Counted from the first letter of the stretch, positions 36,457 through 46,030 are shown. The stretch is DNA of 64,000 nt from UBA6770 sp965661115 (GCA_965661115.1 CBFICO010000003.1:1-64000), one strand, 5' to 3'. Made by a program: numbers and translations. The notes: generated by a model not told the origin, from the sequence alone.

Positions 36457-37733
36457 TTAATCTTCTGAAAGGTTCGGAAATTCAGATTTTATTACACCAT
36501 ATTTTCGTAAATACTTTAGCGCAAGTGGCTGCAAACTGCCCGCATAAAACTCGGTTAAATCTCCACTTAATGCTACTGCTATCAGTACAAACGAGAAGTT
36601 TATTTTAATCTGAAACTTCAGCATTAGCATTACAATTAATCCCATAAGAAGAGCAATTTCTGCTAGCTGTAAAGATTTTGTGATAAGGTTGTAATACATT
36701 TTTCTTTTTTCAGCTACATATAAAAAGACACAAACATTTAAATAAGTAATTACAACTAAAATGATTTTGAGTAACCAATCAGGAGTTTGGTGAATGTATT
36801 TTTTGTCCATAATCATCGAGATGATGTTGGCATGCACTAAACCCCGTAGGTGTCTGGATAAGCCCTGCCCGCAACGCGCGGATTTTGTGGGGTGTAGAAA
36901 ATATCATCCAAATCTCTTTTGCCAAGTTGCTGACCAATGTATCCCATCAGTACTATTTTGTCTTTCATAACCGATAGATCACCAATTTCACCAAGAATTT
37001 GATGGGCATCAAAAGCCATGAATTTTCTATAGTTTCCCGTCCAATTAATGGTTTCTTTAAAGTGCTTTCTATTCATCAGTGTTTGATAAGCATCGGGGTC
37101 GGCCAACTCAACAATTTTTGTCGAAAAGTTAGGGTAGAGAGAATCTTTACTACCTAGATATTGAAATGGATAAAACGATTTAACCGTTCTAAAGCCTTTA
37201 CCCCCAGCACTTGCTAATACATTAGCAAAACCATTGTGAGCCGACTCATTGAACATGGGGTGTGAATACTGCAAAGAATCGAAATACTCATTAGTTTCAT
37301 CTGTGGTTACCAATTGATTCACGAGTACTAGGTTTTTCGTTTGTCCTAATGCCATGGCAAGAGGAAAATCCAAAGCGGGTCCTTTTTCTTTTCGGAAGAA
37401 GGCATCAATTCCAGTTACCTTGGGTTCATGCTTGTTAATGATGTCGATCATTTGGCCAAGTTCTGCCCTGTTTCGGTACTGAATATTAACTAGAACAACA
37501 TTGGTGTCTCTAGGGATTTCAGAAGGGTCACGCAGTTAATCAACCTCGTCGCTCACTAGATCCTCAACAGGTGCCGGTTGAGCAAAAACTAAATCCGACA
37601 TTTCAAAATCTTCAAAAGCTTTTGATATTGGATCAAAAAGATCGGTTTCAATGGGAATGTTAGTTACAATAAAAACAAATAAACCGATGTAGGCTGTGCA
37701 AAACACCGCATTGAGGTTAAAAAAATACTTCAT
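36457..37733 (-). pseudogene. Broken CHASE2-domain membrane protein gene
   Basis: Three adjacent frames read as one CHASE2-type protein of about 420 residues. Frame 1 (ATG 37733) gives the N-terminal anchor MKYFFNLNAVFCTAYIGL and stops at TAA 37536. The same frame continues directly with DTNVVLVNIQYRNRAELGQM and KVTGIDAFFRKEKGP, the sensor domain. It then stops at TAG 36837-36839 after RVAGRAYPDTYGV. The next frame resumes at once with HANIISMIMDKKYIH, the normal continuation of CHASE2 domains, and three membrane helices. A nonsense codon and a one-base frameshift thus interrupt it. CHASE2 is an extracytoplasmic sensing domain; no output domain is present, as in standalone family members. Split expression cannot be fully excluded. 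Confidence 0.8.
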
Positions 37734-37807
37734 AAGTGGTACAATTAGTGACTACCCGAACTAAAGTACTCAAATACGGGTATTTTAGGTTATTAACAAA
37801 AACTTTA

Positions 37808-37840
37808 TTTGTTCGTATAGAATTAGCATCTTTATATTTA
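37808..37840 (+). promoter_or_regulatory. Promoter for the secreted protein gene at 37862
   Basis: TTTG (37808-37811), a 21-base spacer and TATATTTA (37833-37840, one mismatch to TAnnTTTG), with the ATG 21 bases downstream. Confidence 0.6.
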
Positions 37841-37861
37841 TCAAATATTAAATGTAATGCC

Positions 37862-38767
37862 ATGAAAATAAAATTGTTATCCCTTTTATTTAGCCTCTTA
37901 ATTTCTGTTTTTGCAATCGCTCAAGGAAGCTTCACCGTATTATCGGCCAAAGGTGAAAATGTGGTCCAAAAAGGAGCTGAATACTCACCACTAGGCCCAG
38001 GTATGAAATTACCTGCAAATGCTAAGTTAATGCTAGGTGAAGGTGGTGCTGTTGAATTAAGTAACGCAGACGGAAAAACCATAAATCTAAATTCACCAGG
38101 TATCTACACTATGAATGATGTTGCTGGTAACTTCAAAGCAGATAACTCTGGTTTAGCTCAACGTTACTTAGCGTATGTTTTCAATGAAATGAGCGGAGAT
38201 GAGTCGAGCAAAACAAGTAACATGTCAACTACTGGTTCGGTTGAACGTTCTTCAGAAAACAACGGTATTAGCTTATTCTCTCCAGAAAGTACTTACTTTA
38301 TGCAAAAGCATACAACTATCAAATGGGATGCAGCTATTGAATTAGGAGAGTGTAAAGTGCAAGTACTAAACTTATTTGATGAGCCAGTTTTAGAACAAAC
38401 AGTATCTGAAAACGCAGCTACGCTAGATATGTCAAAAGTTGAGTTTGAAGAGGATGCTATCTACAAGCTGGTTGTTGTAAGCAAAGATAACCCAAGCATG
38501 AAATCAGGAGAGTTAATCCTACGCGTTCCTTCAGAAACTGAAAGAGCTCAATTTGAAAAAGATTTAGCTGAGATTGAGGCAAATAAAGTTGAAGAATCTC
38601 CTCTTTACCACGCTTTAATGGCAAAGTTCTGTAAGGTAAATGGTCTTTATGTAGATGCTGTTAATCACTACGAAAGAGCATTGGCTTTAGCTCCCGATTC
38701 TGAAATGATTAGAATTGAATACGATGTGTTTTTAGAGCAAGCAGGTGCAATCGAAGCTAAGAACTAA
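37862..38767 (+). CDS. Secreted protein of unknown function with a TPR-like C-terminus
   Basis: The frame is open from 37736, but the ATG at 37862 lies just past a good promoter and gives a signal peptide (MKIKLLSLLFSLLISVFAIA, cut before QGSF). The 301-residue product has an N-terminal beta part resembling FecR-like surface-display domains (SAKGENVVQKGAEYSPLGPG, LGEGGAVELSNADG). A Ser/Thr linker and another beta domain follow, ending in an alpha-helical hairpin like one TPR (LYVDAVNHYERALALAPDSE). It is divergent from the broken CHASE2 gene, 128 bases away. The family name is unclear to me. Confidence 0.65.
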   Translation: MKIKLLSLLFSLLISVFAIAQGSFTVLSAKGENVVQKGAEYSPLGPGMKLPANAKLMLGEGGAVELSNADGKTINLNSPGIYTMNDVAGNFKADNSGLAQRYLAYVFNEMSGDESSKTSNMSTTGSVERSSENNGISLFSPESTYFMQKHTTIKWDAAIELGECKVQVLNLFDEPVLEQTVSENAATLDMSKVEFEEDAIYKLVVVSKDNPSMKSGELILRVPSETERAQFEKDLAEIEANKVEESPLYHALMAKFCKVNGLYVDAVNHYERALALAPDSEMIRIEYDVFLEQAGAIEAKN

Positions 38768-38788
38768 ACGTTAAAACATAAGATTTAG

Positions 38789-38817
38789 AAAGCCAGTGAA
38801 TTTCACTGGCTTTTTTT
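38789..38817 (+). terminator. Intrinsic terminator
   Basis: AAAGCCAGTGA (38789-38799) pairs with TCACTGGCTTT (38803-38813) around a 3-base loop, followed by a T-run to 38817. It ends the secreted-protein gene; the T-run overlaps the stop of the convergent carboxypeptidase gene. Confidence 0.85.
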
Positions 38818-39724
38818 ATTTCAAAAGTTTCAGGGTTGACTTGTCCGTAAAAACGCTAAGCTCATATTCAGCCCCCAGAATAATTGGCGTGTTGGTAGCA
38901 GTGTGCCCCGCAGGAAAATCAAATGCAACAGGAATATTCTGATCTTTAAGATGCGATGCAATTAGTTCATAAGAGTTTTTATTAAACCAACCAGAAGCAT
39001 CAGTCATTTCGGTGAACCTACCAACAAGCACTCCAACTAGATTGTCGAGCTTTCCTGCAGTTTTTAACTGCCAAAGCATGCGATCTAACTTATAATTTTC
39101 TTCGCACAAATCTTCAATAAAAAGAATGCAGCCTTCTGTGTTGATGTCTAATGAAGTGCCAATTAAACTTGAAAATACGGCTAAGTTTCCACCAACTATC
39201 TTGCCTGTGTTAACTCCCTTTTGGTTTAAAGAATTGGACTCAAACTCAATGGACTGCATTTTTCCGAATAGCAAATCAATTAATTTGTCTGCATAACTTA
39301 ACTCCTCAGGTTTGTCAACAATGTTGAGTGGCATTGGTCCGTGAATAGTGCATAGATTTAGTTCTCTTTTAAATAGATTGTGGAAAACGGTTATATCGCT
39401 GTAGCCAACAAGCCATTTGGGTTGAGTTTTCAGTTTTGAATAATCAATTTGTTCGGCAATTCTAATGCTCCCGTAACCTCCTCTTGCACAAAAAATAGCT
39501 TTAACTTCATTGCTGTCAATTGCCCATTGCAAGTCTTCCGCGCGCTCGCCGTCAGTTCCTGCAAAACGGTTCCATGAGTTAAAAACATGTTTACCAACAA
39601 GTACATTGAGTCCATGTGATTCTACAAATTGAATAGCAAACTGCAATTCTTCCGGTGCAATTACCTTAGCAGGACTCACAATTGCAACGGTATCTCCTTT
39701 TTTCAGGTACGGAGGTCTAATCAT
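38816..39724 (-). CDS. ldcA: LD-carboxypeptidase (peptidase family S66)
   Basis: This 302-residue S66 peptidase removes the terminal D-alanine from muropeptides in peptidoglycan recycling. Landmarks are DTVAIVSPAKVI at the N-terminus, the ICARGGYGSIRI region, the nucleophile Ser in LVGYSDITVFHN, the Glu in LFIEDLCEENYKLDRML, and the His in FDFPAGHTATNTPI. All three catalytic positions (Ser, Glu, His) are intact. No signal peptide is seen, in line with a cytoplasmic enzyme. The start is 56 bases from the divergent metG. Confidence 0.9.
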   Translation of the reverse strand: MIRPPYLKKGDTVAIVSPAKVIAPEELQFAIQFVESHGLNVLVGKHVFNSWNRFAGTDGERAEDLQWAIDSNEVKAIFCARGGYGSIRIAEQIDYSKLKTQPKWLVGYSDITVFHNLFKRELNLCTIHGPMPLNIVDKPEELSYADKLIDLLFGKMQSIEFESNSLNQKGVNTGKIVGGNLAVFSSLIGTSLDINTEGCILFIEDLCEENYKLDRMLWQLKTAGKLDNLVGVLVGRFTEMTDASGWFNKNSYELIASHLKDQNIPVAFDFPAGHTATNTPIILGAEYELSVFTDKSTLKLLK

Positions 39725-39735
39725 ACGAATCAGAT

Positions 39736-39743
39736 TATTTTTG
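39736..39743 (+). promoter_or_regulatory. Promoter -7 box for metG
   Basis: TATTTTTG matches TAnnTTTG exactly, 37 bases before the metG ATG. The short divergent gap must hold the ldcA promoter too. Confidence 0.4.
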
Positions 39744-39780
39744 CCACTTTTTTAGCATCAAATAAAAGTAGCAAATCGCT

Positions 39781-41802
39781 ATGAACGAACATACCAAAAA
39801 ACACTTGATTACCGCAGCATTACCTTATGCAAACGGACCCTTGCACATCGGACACATTGCTGGAGCTTATTTACCTGCAGATATTTACGTGCGATTTTTA
39901 AAAATGCAGGGGAAAGATGCGGTTTTTATTTGCGGATCAGACGAGCATGGCGCTGCTATTACCCTTCGTGCAAAAAAAGATGGAACAACTCCCCAAGCAA
40001 TTGTAGATAAGTACCATCAAATCAATAAAAAAGCATTTGAGGATTTTGGAATCAAATTTGATAATTATAGTCGAACCAGTAGTCAATTACACCATGAAAC
40101 GGCCCAAGAGTTTTTTAAAAACTTAAACGATAAAGGTGTTTTTGAGCAGAGGATCTCGGAGCAGTTTTACGATGAAGAAAATAAGCAGTTTTTAGCGGAT
40201 AGATACATTACTGGTGAATGCCCAAACTGCCATCACAATGCTGCTTACGGAGATCAGTGCGAAAAATGTGGTAGCGCATTGAGTCCTACTGATTTGATTA
40301 ACCCTAAATCTACCATTAGCGGAAACGTCCCAGTTCTAAAAGAAACATCACATTGGTACTTACCAATGCAAAAAGATGAAACGTGGTTAAAAGAGTGGAT
40401 TGAAACTGGAAACCTTAATGGGAATCAACATCATGACCCAAAACTTTGGAGAAATCAAGTTATAGGGCAGTGTAAATCTTGGATAGATGGTGGTTTACAA
40501 CCTCGTGCCATGACCCGTGATCTAGATTGGGGAGTAAAAGTACCACTAGAAAATGCTGAAGGAAAAGTCCTTTATGTATGGTTAGATGCGCCGATTGGAT
40601 ATATCTCAGCTACCAAAGAATGGGCAGCGGAGAATGAGAAGAACTGGGAAGGGTATTGGATAAATGAGAACACCGAACTCATTCATTTTATAGGAAAGGA
40701 CAACATTGTTTTTCACGCTATTATTTTCCCAATAATCTTAAAAGCACATGGAAACTATAACCTACCTAACAATGTTCCTGCAAATGAGTTTTTGAACCTA
40801 GAAGGCGATAAACTTTCAACGAGTAGAAACTGGGCGGTTTGGTTGCATGAGTATTTAGAGGATTTCCCGAATCGTCAAGATGAATTAAGGTACGTGCTTA
40901 CCTCCATAGCGCCTGAATCAAAAGACAGCGAGTTTACCTGGAAAGATTATCAGGCTAGAGTAAACAATGAGTTGGTTGCTATTTTGGGGAACTTTGTTAA
41001 TAGAGTTGCCGTGCTTACACACAAATATTACGAAAGTGCTATTCCTACCGTAGATTTCAGTGAAGCTGAAAAGGAAATACTTTCAGAGGCACAAGCATTT
41101 GCTAATCAATCTGGCGTATTAATCCGAAAGTTTAAATTCCGTGAAGCTCAAACGGCTGCTATGTCAATTGCTCGATTGGGTAACAAATATTTGGCAGATA
41201 ACGAACCTTGGAAATTGATTAAAACAGAGCCAGAAAGGGTGAAAGAAATAATGTCATGCGCTGTTGAGATTATTAAAATCCTGCAAGAAGCCTTAACCCC
41301 ATTTTTGCCAAATACTAGTTCTAAACTGACTGCTTTACTAGGCGATGGTACAACTCTTAGTAAAGCAGAATTACTATTCCTAAAAATAGAAGATAAGGCA
41401 ATAGATCAGCAAATTGAAAAGTTGGAACAAACCAAAAAAGCACAGCAAAACGAAACGAAAATGACGCCACAAAAAGACACTATAAGTTTCGAAGATTTTA
41501 CCAAGTTAGATATTAGAGTAGGAAAAATTTTGGCAGCAGAAAAAGTTCTAAAAGCCAATAAACTTTTAAAGCTATTGGTTGATACCGGTATTGATAAAAG
41601 AACTGTGGTAAGCGGAATTGCTGAGCATTACACAGCAGAAGAAGTGATTGGAAAAGAAGTATCAATTTTACTCAATCTTGCCCCTAGAAAAATACGTGGA
41701 GTAGAATCACAAGGAATGATTTTAATGGCTGAAAACGCCGAAGGTAAGTTGTGTTTTGTTTCGCCTGAGCAAAGTATGAATAGCGGCTCAGATATCAGGT
41801 AG
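39781..41802 (+). CDS. metG: Methionine-tRNA ligase with C-terminal tRNA-binding domain
   Basis: MetRS of 673 residues. The HIGH motif is LHIGH at residues 21-25 (after LPYANGP), and the zinc knuckle is [17 protein letters not shown]. The KMSKS-like loop is KLSTSRN, and an alpha-helical anticodon domain follows. The C-terminal about 105 residues form an OB-fold tRNA-binding domain ([20 protein letters not shown] to [15 protein letters not shown]), as in dimeric MetRS. The linker before it is Lys/Gln-rich. Monocistronic; a short lipoprotein gene converges on it. Confidence 0.97.
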   Translation: MNEHTKKHLITAALPYANGPLHIGHIAGAYLPADIYVRFLKMQGKDAVFICGSDEHGAAITLRAKKDGTTPQAIVDKYHQINKKAFEDFGIKFDNYSRTSSQLHHETAQEFFKNLNDKGVFEQRISEQFYDEENKQFLADRYITGECPNCHHNAAYGDQCEKCGSALSPTDLINPKSTISGNVPVLKETSHWYLPMQKDETWLKEWIETGNLNGNQHHDPKLWRNQVIGQCKSWIDGGLQPRAMTRDLDWGVKVPLENAEGKVLYVWLDAPIGYISATKEWAAENEKNWEGYWINENTELIHFIGKDNIVFHAIIFPIILKAHGNYNLPNNVPANEFLNLEGDKLSTSRNWAVWLHEYLEDFPNRQDELRYVLTSIAPESKDSEFTWKDYQARVNNELVAILGNFVNRVAVLTHKYYESAIPTVDFSEAEKEILSEAQAFANQSGVLIRKFKFREAQTAAMSIARLGNKYLADNEPWKLIKTEPERVKEIMSCAVEIIKILQEALTPFLPNTSSKLTALLGDGTTLSKAELLFLKIEDKAIDQQIEKLEQTKKAQQNETKMTPQKDTISFEDFTKLDIRVGKILAAEKVLKANKLLKLLVDTGIDKRTVVSGIAEHYTAEEVIGKEVSILLNLAPRKIRGVESQGMILMAENAEGKLCFVSPEQSMNSGSDIR

Positions 41803-41805
41803 AAC

Positions 41806-42084
41806 TTAATCTACAATACTGCAATCGTAGGTTACCGAGTAACCAGTTTCTTGAACAGTGCCATTTAATTCATTGCAAGAAGCCTCCGCATCTTTCTTTT
41901 TTACTTTCTCGTTAGAAGTTTGGCTATCAGTAGTCGATTTAGTTTCCGAAGTAATAATTATGCCTCCTACATTTACTTCATCGGTTACAGTTGTAACTTC
42001 ACATTGACAGGTATATACTTTTTTGCAACCCGTTAAACCAACGATAAAACAACCAATAAAAGCAATTAAAACTATTCGATACAT
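41806..42084 (-). CDS. Small lipoprotein of unknown function
   Basis: The preferred ATG at 42084 gives a 92-residue protein with a lipoprotein signal, MYRIVLIAFIGCFIVGLTGC (lipobox LTGC). A longer frame starts at 42120 but would put charged residues before the signal. The mature part is KKVYTCQCEVTTVTDEV, a Thr/Ser/Lys-rich linker and a C-terminal YSVTYDCSIVD. The Cys residues in TCQC, in EASCNEL and at the end could form disulfides. It is 50 bases downstream of arsS and may be its operon partner. The family is not recognised. Confidence 0.65.
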   Translation of the reverse strand: MYRIVLIAFIGCFIVGLTGCKKVYTCQCEVTTVTDEVNVGGIIITSETKSTTDSQTSNEKVKKKDAEASCNELNGTVQETGYSVTYDCSIVD

Positions 42085-42134
42085 AATTTGAAATTTGAGG
42101 TTTTCCAAAGATAGGAACAAAATTGATTTTTTGG

Positions 42135-43190
42135 TTAAGCCACCGTACCCTGGCAGCTACTTCCAGCTCCGGCTGTACAACCAAAACAATGGTTGTTGGT
42201 AATTATGTTTCTGTTGTGTAGGCTTTCCAAATCGAATGTAGAAATGTGCTGGTTTTTCTTGCCGGCACTTTTTAATTCTAGCATCTGGTTAAAATCACAA
42301 TCGTAAAGATAGCCTTGCCAATCTACCGAAATGGTGTTTTTACACATTACTCCTTCCACAGCAACTGGATTAAAAGCATTTACCAGTTTTTCCATGTAGT
42401 CTTCGTAATTTTCCGATGCAACCAAATAATCCAAAAAACGAGAAATTGGTAAGTTGGTTATCGCTAGCAAATTGTTGAATTCAATTCCAAAATCTTGCTT
42501 TAATGCAGATTTAAACTCAACCTCTAACTCGCCCTGGTCGCCTGGTAAAAAAGCCCCACTTGGGTTATAAACTAGGTCTAAAGTTAAACCACTGTTGAGC
42601 TTTCCATAACCCGCTTCGTTTAATTTTTTTAATGCTTCTATAGACTTATCAAAAACACCATCGCCTCTTTGTCTATCTGTTTTATTTCGTTTGTAATACG
42701 GAAGGGAAGAGACTACTCTCACCTTGTTTTTAGTAAAGAACTCGGGTAAATCATGATACTTTGGGTTTGCCATGATTATGGTTAGGTTAGAGCGAACAAT
42801 AACCTCTTTTACCCCAGCTGTAAATGCTTCTTTTACAAACCACCTAAAATTTGGATTCATTTCGGGTGCTCCTCCTGTAAGGTCCAGAGTGTGAATATCA
42901 TGCGTTCTTAAAATATCAATGCACTGCAGCATTGTTTCTTGCGTCATGATTTCCTTCCTGTCAGGCCCTGCATCAACATGACAATGCTTGCAAACCTGAT
43001 TACACATATAACCAACATTTACCTGAAAAATCTCCAACTTCTTTGGCTTAAGCGGAAACTGATTCATAGCCCCGAGCTTGTCCTCAAAATGGTTTAATTC
43101 TCCTTCTTCAAATGGCCCACTTCGCAGTTGCTTTAGTTGTTTCTGGGTAGAAGAAAATGCGTGCTCTCTAGCTTTTAGTGATTTAATCAT
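42135..43190 (-). CDS. arsS: Arsenosugar biosynthesis radical SAM protein ArsS
   Basis: The 351-residue radical SAM enzyme has the cluster motif YMCNQVCKHCHVDAGPD (CxxxCxxC) and the ArsS-specific C-terminal region DFNQMLEL to HCFGCTAGAGSSCQGTVA. ArsS acts after ArsM in arsenosugar synthesis, adding an adenosyl group to methylated arsenic. Some family members carry selenocysteine in the C-terminal motif; here the codon is a normal Cys. It follows the AhpD-like gene by 15 bases and DUF547 is the first gene, the usual bacterial arrangement. No arsM is in the window. Confidence 0.9.
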   Translation of the reverse strand: MIKSLKAREHAFSSTQKQLKQLRSGPFEEGELNHFEDKLGAMNQFPLKPKKLEIFQVNVGYMCNQVCKHCHVDAGPDRKEIMTQETMLQCIDILRTHDIHTLDLTGGAPEMNPNFRWFVKEAFTAGVKEVIVRSNLTIIMANPKYHDLPEFFTKNKVRVVSSLPYYKRNKTDRQRGDGVFDKSIEALKKLNEAGYGKLNSGLTLDLVYNPSGAFLPGDQGELEVEFKSALKQDFGIEFNNLLAITNLPISRFLDYLVASENYEDYMEKLVNAFNPVAVEGVMCKNTISVDWQGYLYDCDFNQMLELKSAGKKNQHISTFDLESLHNRNIITNNHCFGCTAGAGSSCQGTVA

Positions 43191-43205
43191 ACTGCTTTAC
43201 TCAGT

Positions 43206-43544
43206 TTACATACTGAGTTTTTTCGCCTTTTTCATCATTTGTGTTCCATGAACCAAAGATGCGCCTCCTCTAATTGCACCCGCTACGTGCAAGGCCTCCA
43301 TCATTTCTTCTTCGCTACAACCTTTTTCCATCGTATCAACGGTGTATGCATCAATACAATAAGGGCATTGAATAGTGTGCGCTACAGCCAAAGCGATAAG
43401 CGATTTCTCTCGTGCCGTAAGTGCTCCTGGTTTAAAAACCTCACCATACCAATCAAAAAATTTATCTCCTAGTTCTTTATTCCACTCGCTGATTTTACCA
43501 AAATTTTTAAGGTCTTCAGGATCGTAATAGCTTTTCGAGCTCAT
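43206..43544 (-). CDS. AhpD-like (carboxymuconolactone decarboxylase) protein of the arsenosugar cluster
   Basis: The 112-residue protein has the AhpD fold signature with the redox-active pair and His: IQCPYCIDAYTVDTMEKG (CxxC), preceded by SLIALAVAHT. It matches the arsenosugar-biosynthesis-associated peroxidase-like group by its position between DUF547 and arsS and by the opening YYDPEDLKNFG. A reducing or thiol role in arsenic metabolism is inferred from that context. Confidence 0.88.
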   Translation of the reverse strand: MSSKSYYDPEDLKNFGKISEWNKELGDKFFDWYGEVFKPGALTAREKSLIALAVAHTIQCPYCIDAYTVDTMEKGCSEEEMMEALHVAGAIRGGASLVHGTQMMKKAKKLSM

Positions 43545-43548
43545 AAGT

Positions 43549-44274
43549 TTATTCGTTTAAATTCCAATTGTATTCTAGATAGCCTGTCGTTGCAGACTTA
43601 CTTATTTTAGTATCGCTGTATTTGTTTATGAAATCACTTAACGAAACACCGTTTTTAGTGAAATCACCTTTATACCAATCAAACAGCTTACTCAACTTAG
43701 GTTGGTTTGAGTCGCTTAAATCGTTTTTGGTTTTATCGCTTAAAAATAGCTTAGTCTGTTTGGTTAGCTGAGCATTTAACTTATTTGTAGAATAAGCTTC
43801 ATTTAAAAGTTTTGGGCAAGATACCGAAGCACAATTTACCGCAAAGTGTATTCTGGGCTCGTTAAACTGTCCCCTTATTTTCTGATGTTCGATATTGTTG
43901 AGATCCAGTTCTTCAGTTCCAATCTTAATGAATTTGATATCCCAAGAAGTGTTCACTCGGTAAATTGGCCCTCCTATATCCTTTATACTTTTTACGGGGT
44001 AATGTTTAACTATCAACTGAACCGTAAAAGCGTTATAAGCGTTTATCCAGAACGCAAGTGTTTCGTTCTTTGTCCACGTATCTTTTGGAGGATTGTTAGA
44101 TAGGAGATTTAGGTAGGCATCTAAACGGTCTTTGTCTTGAATAAAGCCTTTGTAATTCACATTTCCTGATTCACTAACGTGTTTTTTAACTAATTCATCC
44201 CATTGTTTGTGAGATACTTGTGCATTAACTTGAATGCCTATTGCAAGAACCACAAATAATAACAGAGCTTTCAT
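43549..44274 (-). CDS. DUF547 domain-containing exported protein
   Basis: The 241-residue protein has a signal peptide (MKALLLFVVLAIGIQVNAQ) and the full DUF547 pattern: TLAFWINAYNAFTVQLIVKHYPVKS in the middle and RIHFAVNCASVSCPKL with a conserved Cys pair. DUF547 proteins often accompany arsS. The biochemical role is unknown; the fold is papain-like by family (established for related domains). It is the first gene of the arsenosugar operon, with an exact -7 box upstream (44289-44296). Confidence 0.88.
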   Translation of the reverse strand: MKALLLFVVLAIGIQVNAQVSHKQWDELVKKHVSESGNVNYKGFIQDKDRLDAYLNLLSNNPPKDTWTKNETLAFWINAYNAFTVQLIVKHYPVKSIKDIGGPIYRVNTSWDIKFIKIGTEELDLNNIEHQKIRGQFNEPRIHFAVNCASVSCPKLLNEAYSTNKLNAQLTKQTKLFLSDKTKNDLSDSNQPKLSKLFDWYKGDFTKNGVSLSDFINKYSDTKISKSATTGYLEYNWNLNE

Positions 44275-44288
44275 AAATAGATTTTTGA

Positions 44289-44296
44289 CAAACCTA
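44289..44296 (-). promoter_or_regulatory. Promoter -7 box for the DUF547-arsS operon
   Basis: On the minus strand TAGGTTTG is an exact TAnnTTTG match, 14 bases before the ATG at 44274. Confidence 0.5.
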
Positions 44297-44419
44297 GCCT
44301 TGTTTGCGCTGTAAATAAGTAATGTATCTTACATAAAACAAAAAAAATGTTGTGACTTTCTAGTGGAAAACTGTTTAACAAATCATGATGCAGGCATGAA
44401 ATTGTGTGTGACTCCCAAA

Positions 44420-44427
44420 TAATTTTG
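44420..44427 (+). promoter_or_regulatory. Promoter -7 box for the repeat protein, probably leaderless
   Basis: TAATTTTG matches TAnnTTTG exactly, 5 bases before the ATG at 44433. A TTG lies 15 bases upstream (44402-44404), slightly close. Confidence 0.45.
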
Positions 44428-44432
44428 TTTTT

Positions 44433-46001
44433 ATGTTTAGATTTTTGTTGCCAGTTTTATTTGTATTGACATTTCAATTGTCAATTGCTCAGCCAGTTAG
44501 CCATTTTGTTGATTATCACGATAAAGATAGCACCATTAAAAGAAGCGAAGGAAAGTTTTTTTATGGTCTTGAGGAAGGTCTTTGGAAATTTTGGTACAAA
44601 GACGGAAGGATTAGAGAAGAGGCTAATTATACCGAAGGTAAGCTGAATGGGTCAGTTAAAATTTGGTACAAGAATGGGCAGCTGCAAAACGAAGGTTATT
44701 TTAAGTTCAACGTTCAAGATAGCACATACACTTCATGGTTTTCAAACGGAAACATAAAGTGTAGAGGGCAATTCGATTATGGCTTCAAGGATAGTATTTG
44801 GGTGTACAATTTTCCGAACGGTACTCTTTATAAGGAAGAAGATTGGAATAAAAGGAATGTAAAGGTTTTGGAGGCATACGATTATTCGAGCAAGAAAACG
44901 CTTACTGCAGGTAATGGGTACGTAAATAAATATTTAGGTGAAAAAATAATTGCTGTATCAAACTATAAGGAAGGGTTACGTGACGGTAATTATGAATCAT
45001 ATTTTGAGTCGAGCCAGGTAAAAGAAACAGGCAACTATAGTGCTGGAGAAAAACACGGAGTTTGGAAAACTTTTTACGAAAATGGACAATTGGCTCGCTT
45101 TGAAACCTTTGAAAAAGGTAATAGAACCGGTGAAATGGAGGCGTTTAATGAAGATGGAACTCCAAGAGTAAAGGGAAGCTATGCAAATGGAGAAAAATCT
45201 GGCTTTTGGAAATTTTGGAGCAATGCCAATAAAGTGTATATGCAAGGTTTTTTCAAAAATAATTTGCAAGACAGCACTTGGTCTTATTTCTATGAAAACA
45301 GTACACAAAAAGAATCGGAAGGGAAGTTTAGCTTAGGCCAAAAAGAAGGGAAGTGGAATTTTTGGTACGAGACCGGAGAGCTTTGGCGAAAAGGAAATTA
45401 TTCCCAAGGTGAAAAAGAAGGCTTATGGACAACTTGGTTTGAAAATGGACAAAAGCTTCAAGAAGGAAATTATACAAAAGGCAAAGAGCAAGGATTGTGG
45501 ACTAGCTGGTACAACTCTGGTGCAAAAAAGGATGAAGGAAGTTTTGAAGCTGGATTAATGGAAGGCGAATGGCAAGGTTGGTACGAAAACGGGAAACCTA
45601 ACTACAAGGGAGAAATAAAAAACGGATTTAAACAAGGCGACTGGGTGTTTTGGTACTCCAGCGGAAGAGAAAGAGAAAAAGGTGGATACGATAAAGGCTT
45701 TAAAGATGGGCATTGGAAATATTTTTACCCAAAAGGAGGGGTCCGACAAGAAGGGCCGCACAAATACAACCGTAAAGTTGGCGAATGGAAATACTATTTA
45801 GATTACGGTCAGTTGCAACGGGTGATGAATTACAAAAAAGGCAAGCTAGACGGTAAAACTGAAATATATTACCCCGGCGGAAGCATCATGTCATTGAATT
45901 ACTACAAAGAAGGTAAACAGCACGGCACCTGGAAAATATTTAAAGAAGATGGGTCTGAGCTAAAAACCATCAAATACGAGAATGGAAAACGAATACAATA
46001 A
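44433..46001 (+). CDS. Exported YwqK/MORN_2-type repeat protein
   Basis: The 522-residue protein has a signal peptide (FLLPVLFVLTFQLSIAQP) and then about 20 repeats of roughly 23 residues of the form G-x-W-x-x-WY-x-NG-Q-x-x-x-EG-x-Y-x-x-G, for example GLWKFWYKDGRIREEANY and GLWTTWFENGQKLQEGNY. These are MORN-variant repeats. Databases often call such proteins YwqK-family antitoxins, but a signal peptide and no adjacent toxin argue against a toxin-antitoxin role. The elongated beta repeat probably mediates binding on the cell surface or in the periplasm. Confidence 0.85.
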   Translation: MFRFLLPVLFVLTFQLSIAQPVSHFVDYHDKDSTIKRSEGKFFYGLEEGLWKFWYKDGRIREEANYTEGKLNGSVKIWYKNGQLQNEGYFKFNVQDSTYTSWFSNGNIKCRGQFDYGFKDSIWVYNFPNGTLYKEEDWNKRNVKVLEAYDYSSKKTLTAGNGYVNKYLGEKIIAVSNYKEGLRDGNYESYFESSQVKETGNYSAGEKHGVWKTFYENGQLARFETFEKGNRTGEMEAFNEDGTPRVKGSYANGEKSGFWKFWSNANKVYMQGFFKNNLQDSTWSYFYENSTQKESEGKFSLGQKEGKWNFWYETGELWRKGNYSQGEKEGLWTTWFENGQKLQEGNYTKGKEQGLWTSWYNSGAKKDEGSFEAGLMEGEWQGWYENGKPNYKGEIKNGFKQGDWVFWYSSGREREKGGYDKGFKDGHWKYFYPKGGVRQEGPHKYNRKVGEWKYYLDYGQLQRVMNYKKGKLDGKTEIYYPGGSIMSLNYYKEGKQHGTWKIFKEDGSELKTIKYENGKRIQ

Positions 46002-46030
46002 GATTAGGTAAATCATTGAAATAAAATAAT

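Noticed and set aside
36837..37451. Normal separate genes for the CHASE2 pieces with TAGTG coupling
   Set aside because: The pieces join into one continuous CHASE2 homology, and the middle piece has no start codon before residue 29 of its continuous homology.
42135..43190. Selenocysteine in ArsS
   Set aside because: Some ArsS family members are selenoproteins, but the C-terminal motif here (GAGSSCQG) uses a normal Cys codon and no TGA lies in frame.
44275..44432. tRNA or other RNA gene in the larger gaps (550-689, 44275-44432, 51190-51381 and others)
   Set aside because: No cloverleaf with a GTTCRA-type T loop or paired acceptor ends was found by eye.
44433..46001. Toxin-antitoxin system from the YwqK-type repeats
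   Set aside because: The protein has a signal peptide and about 20 repeats, and neither neighbour looks like a toxin.
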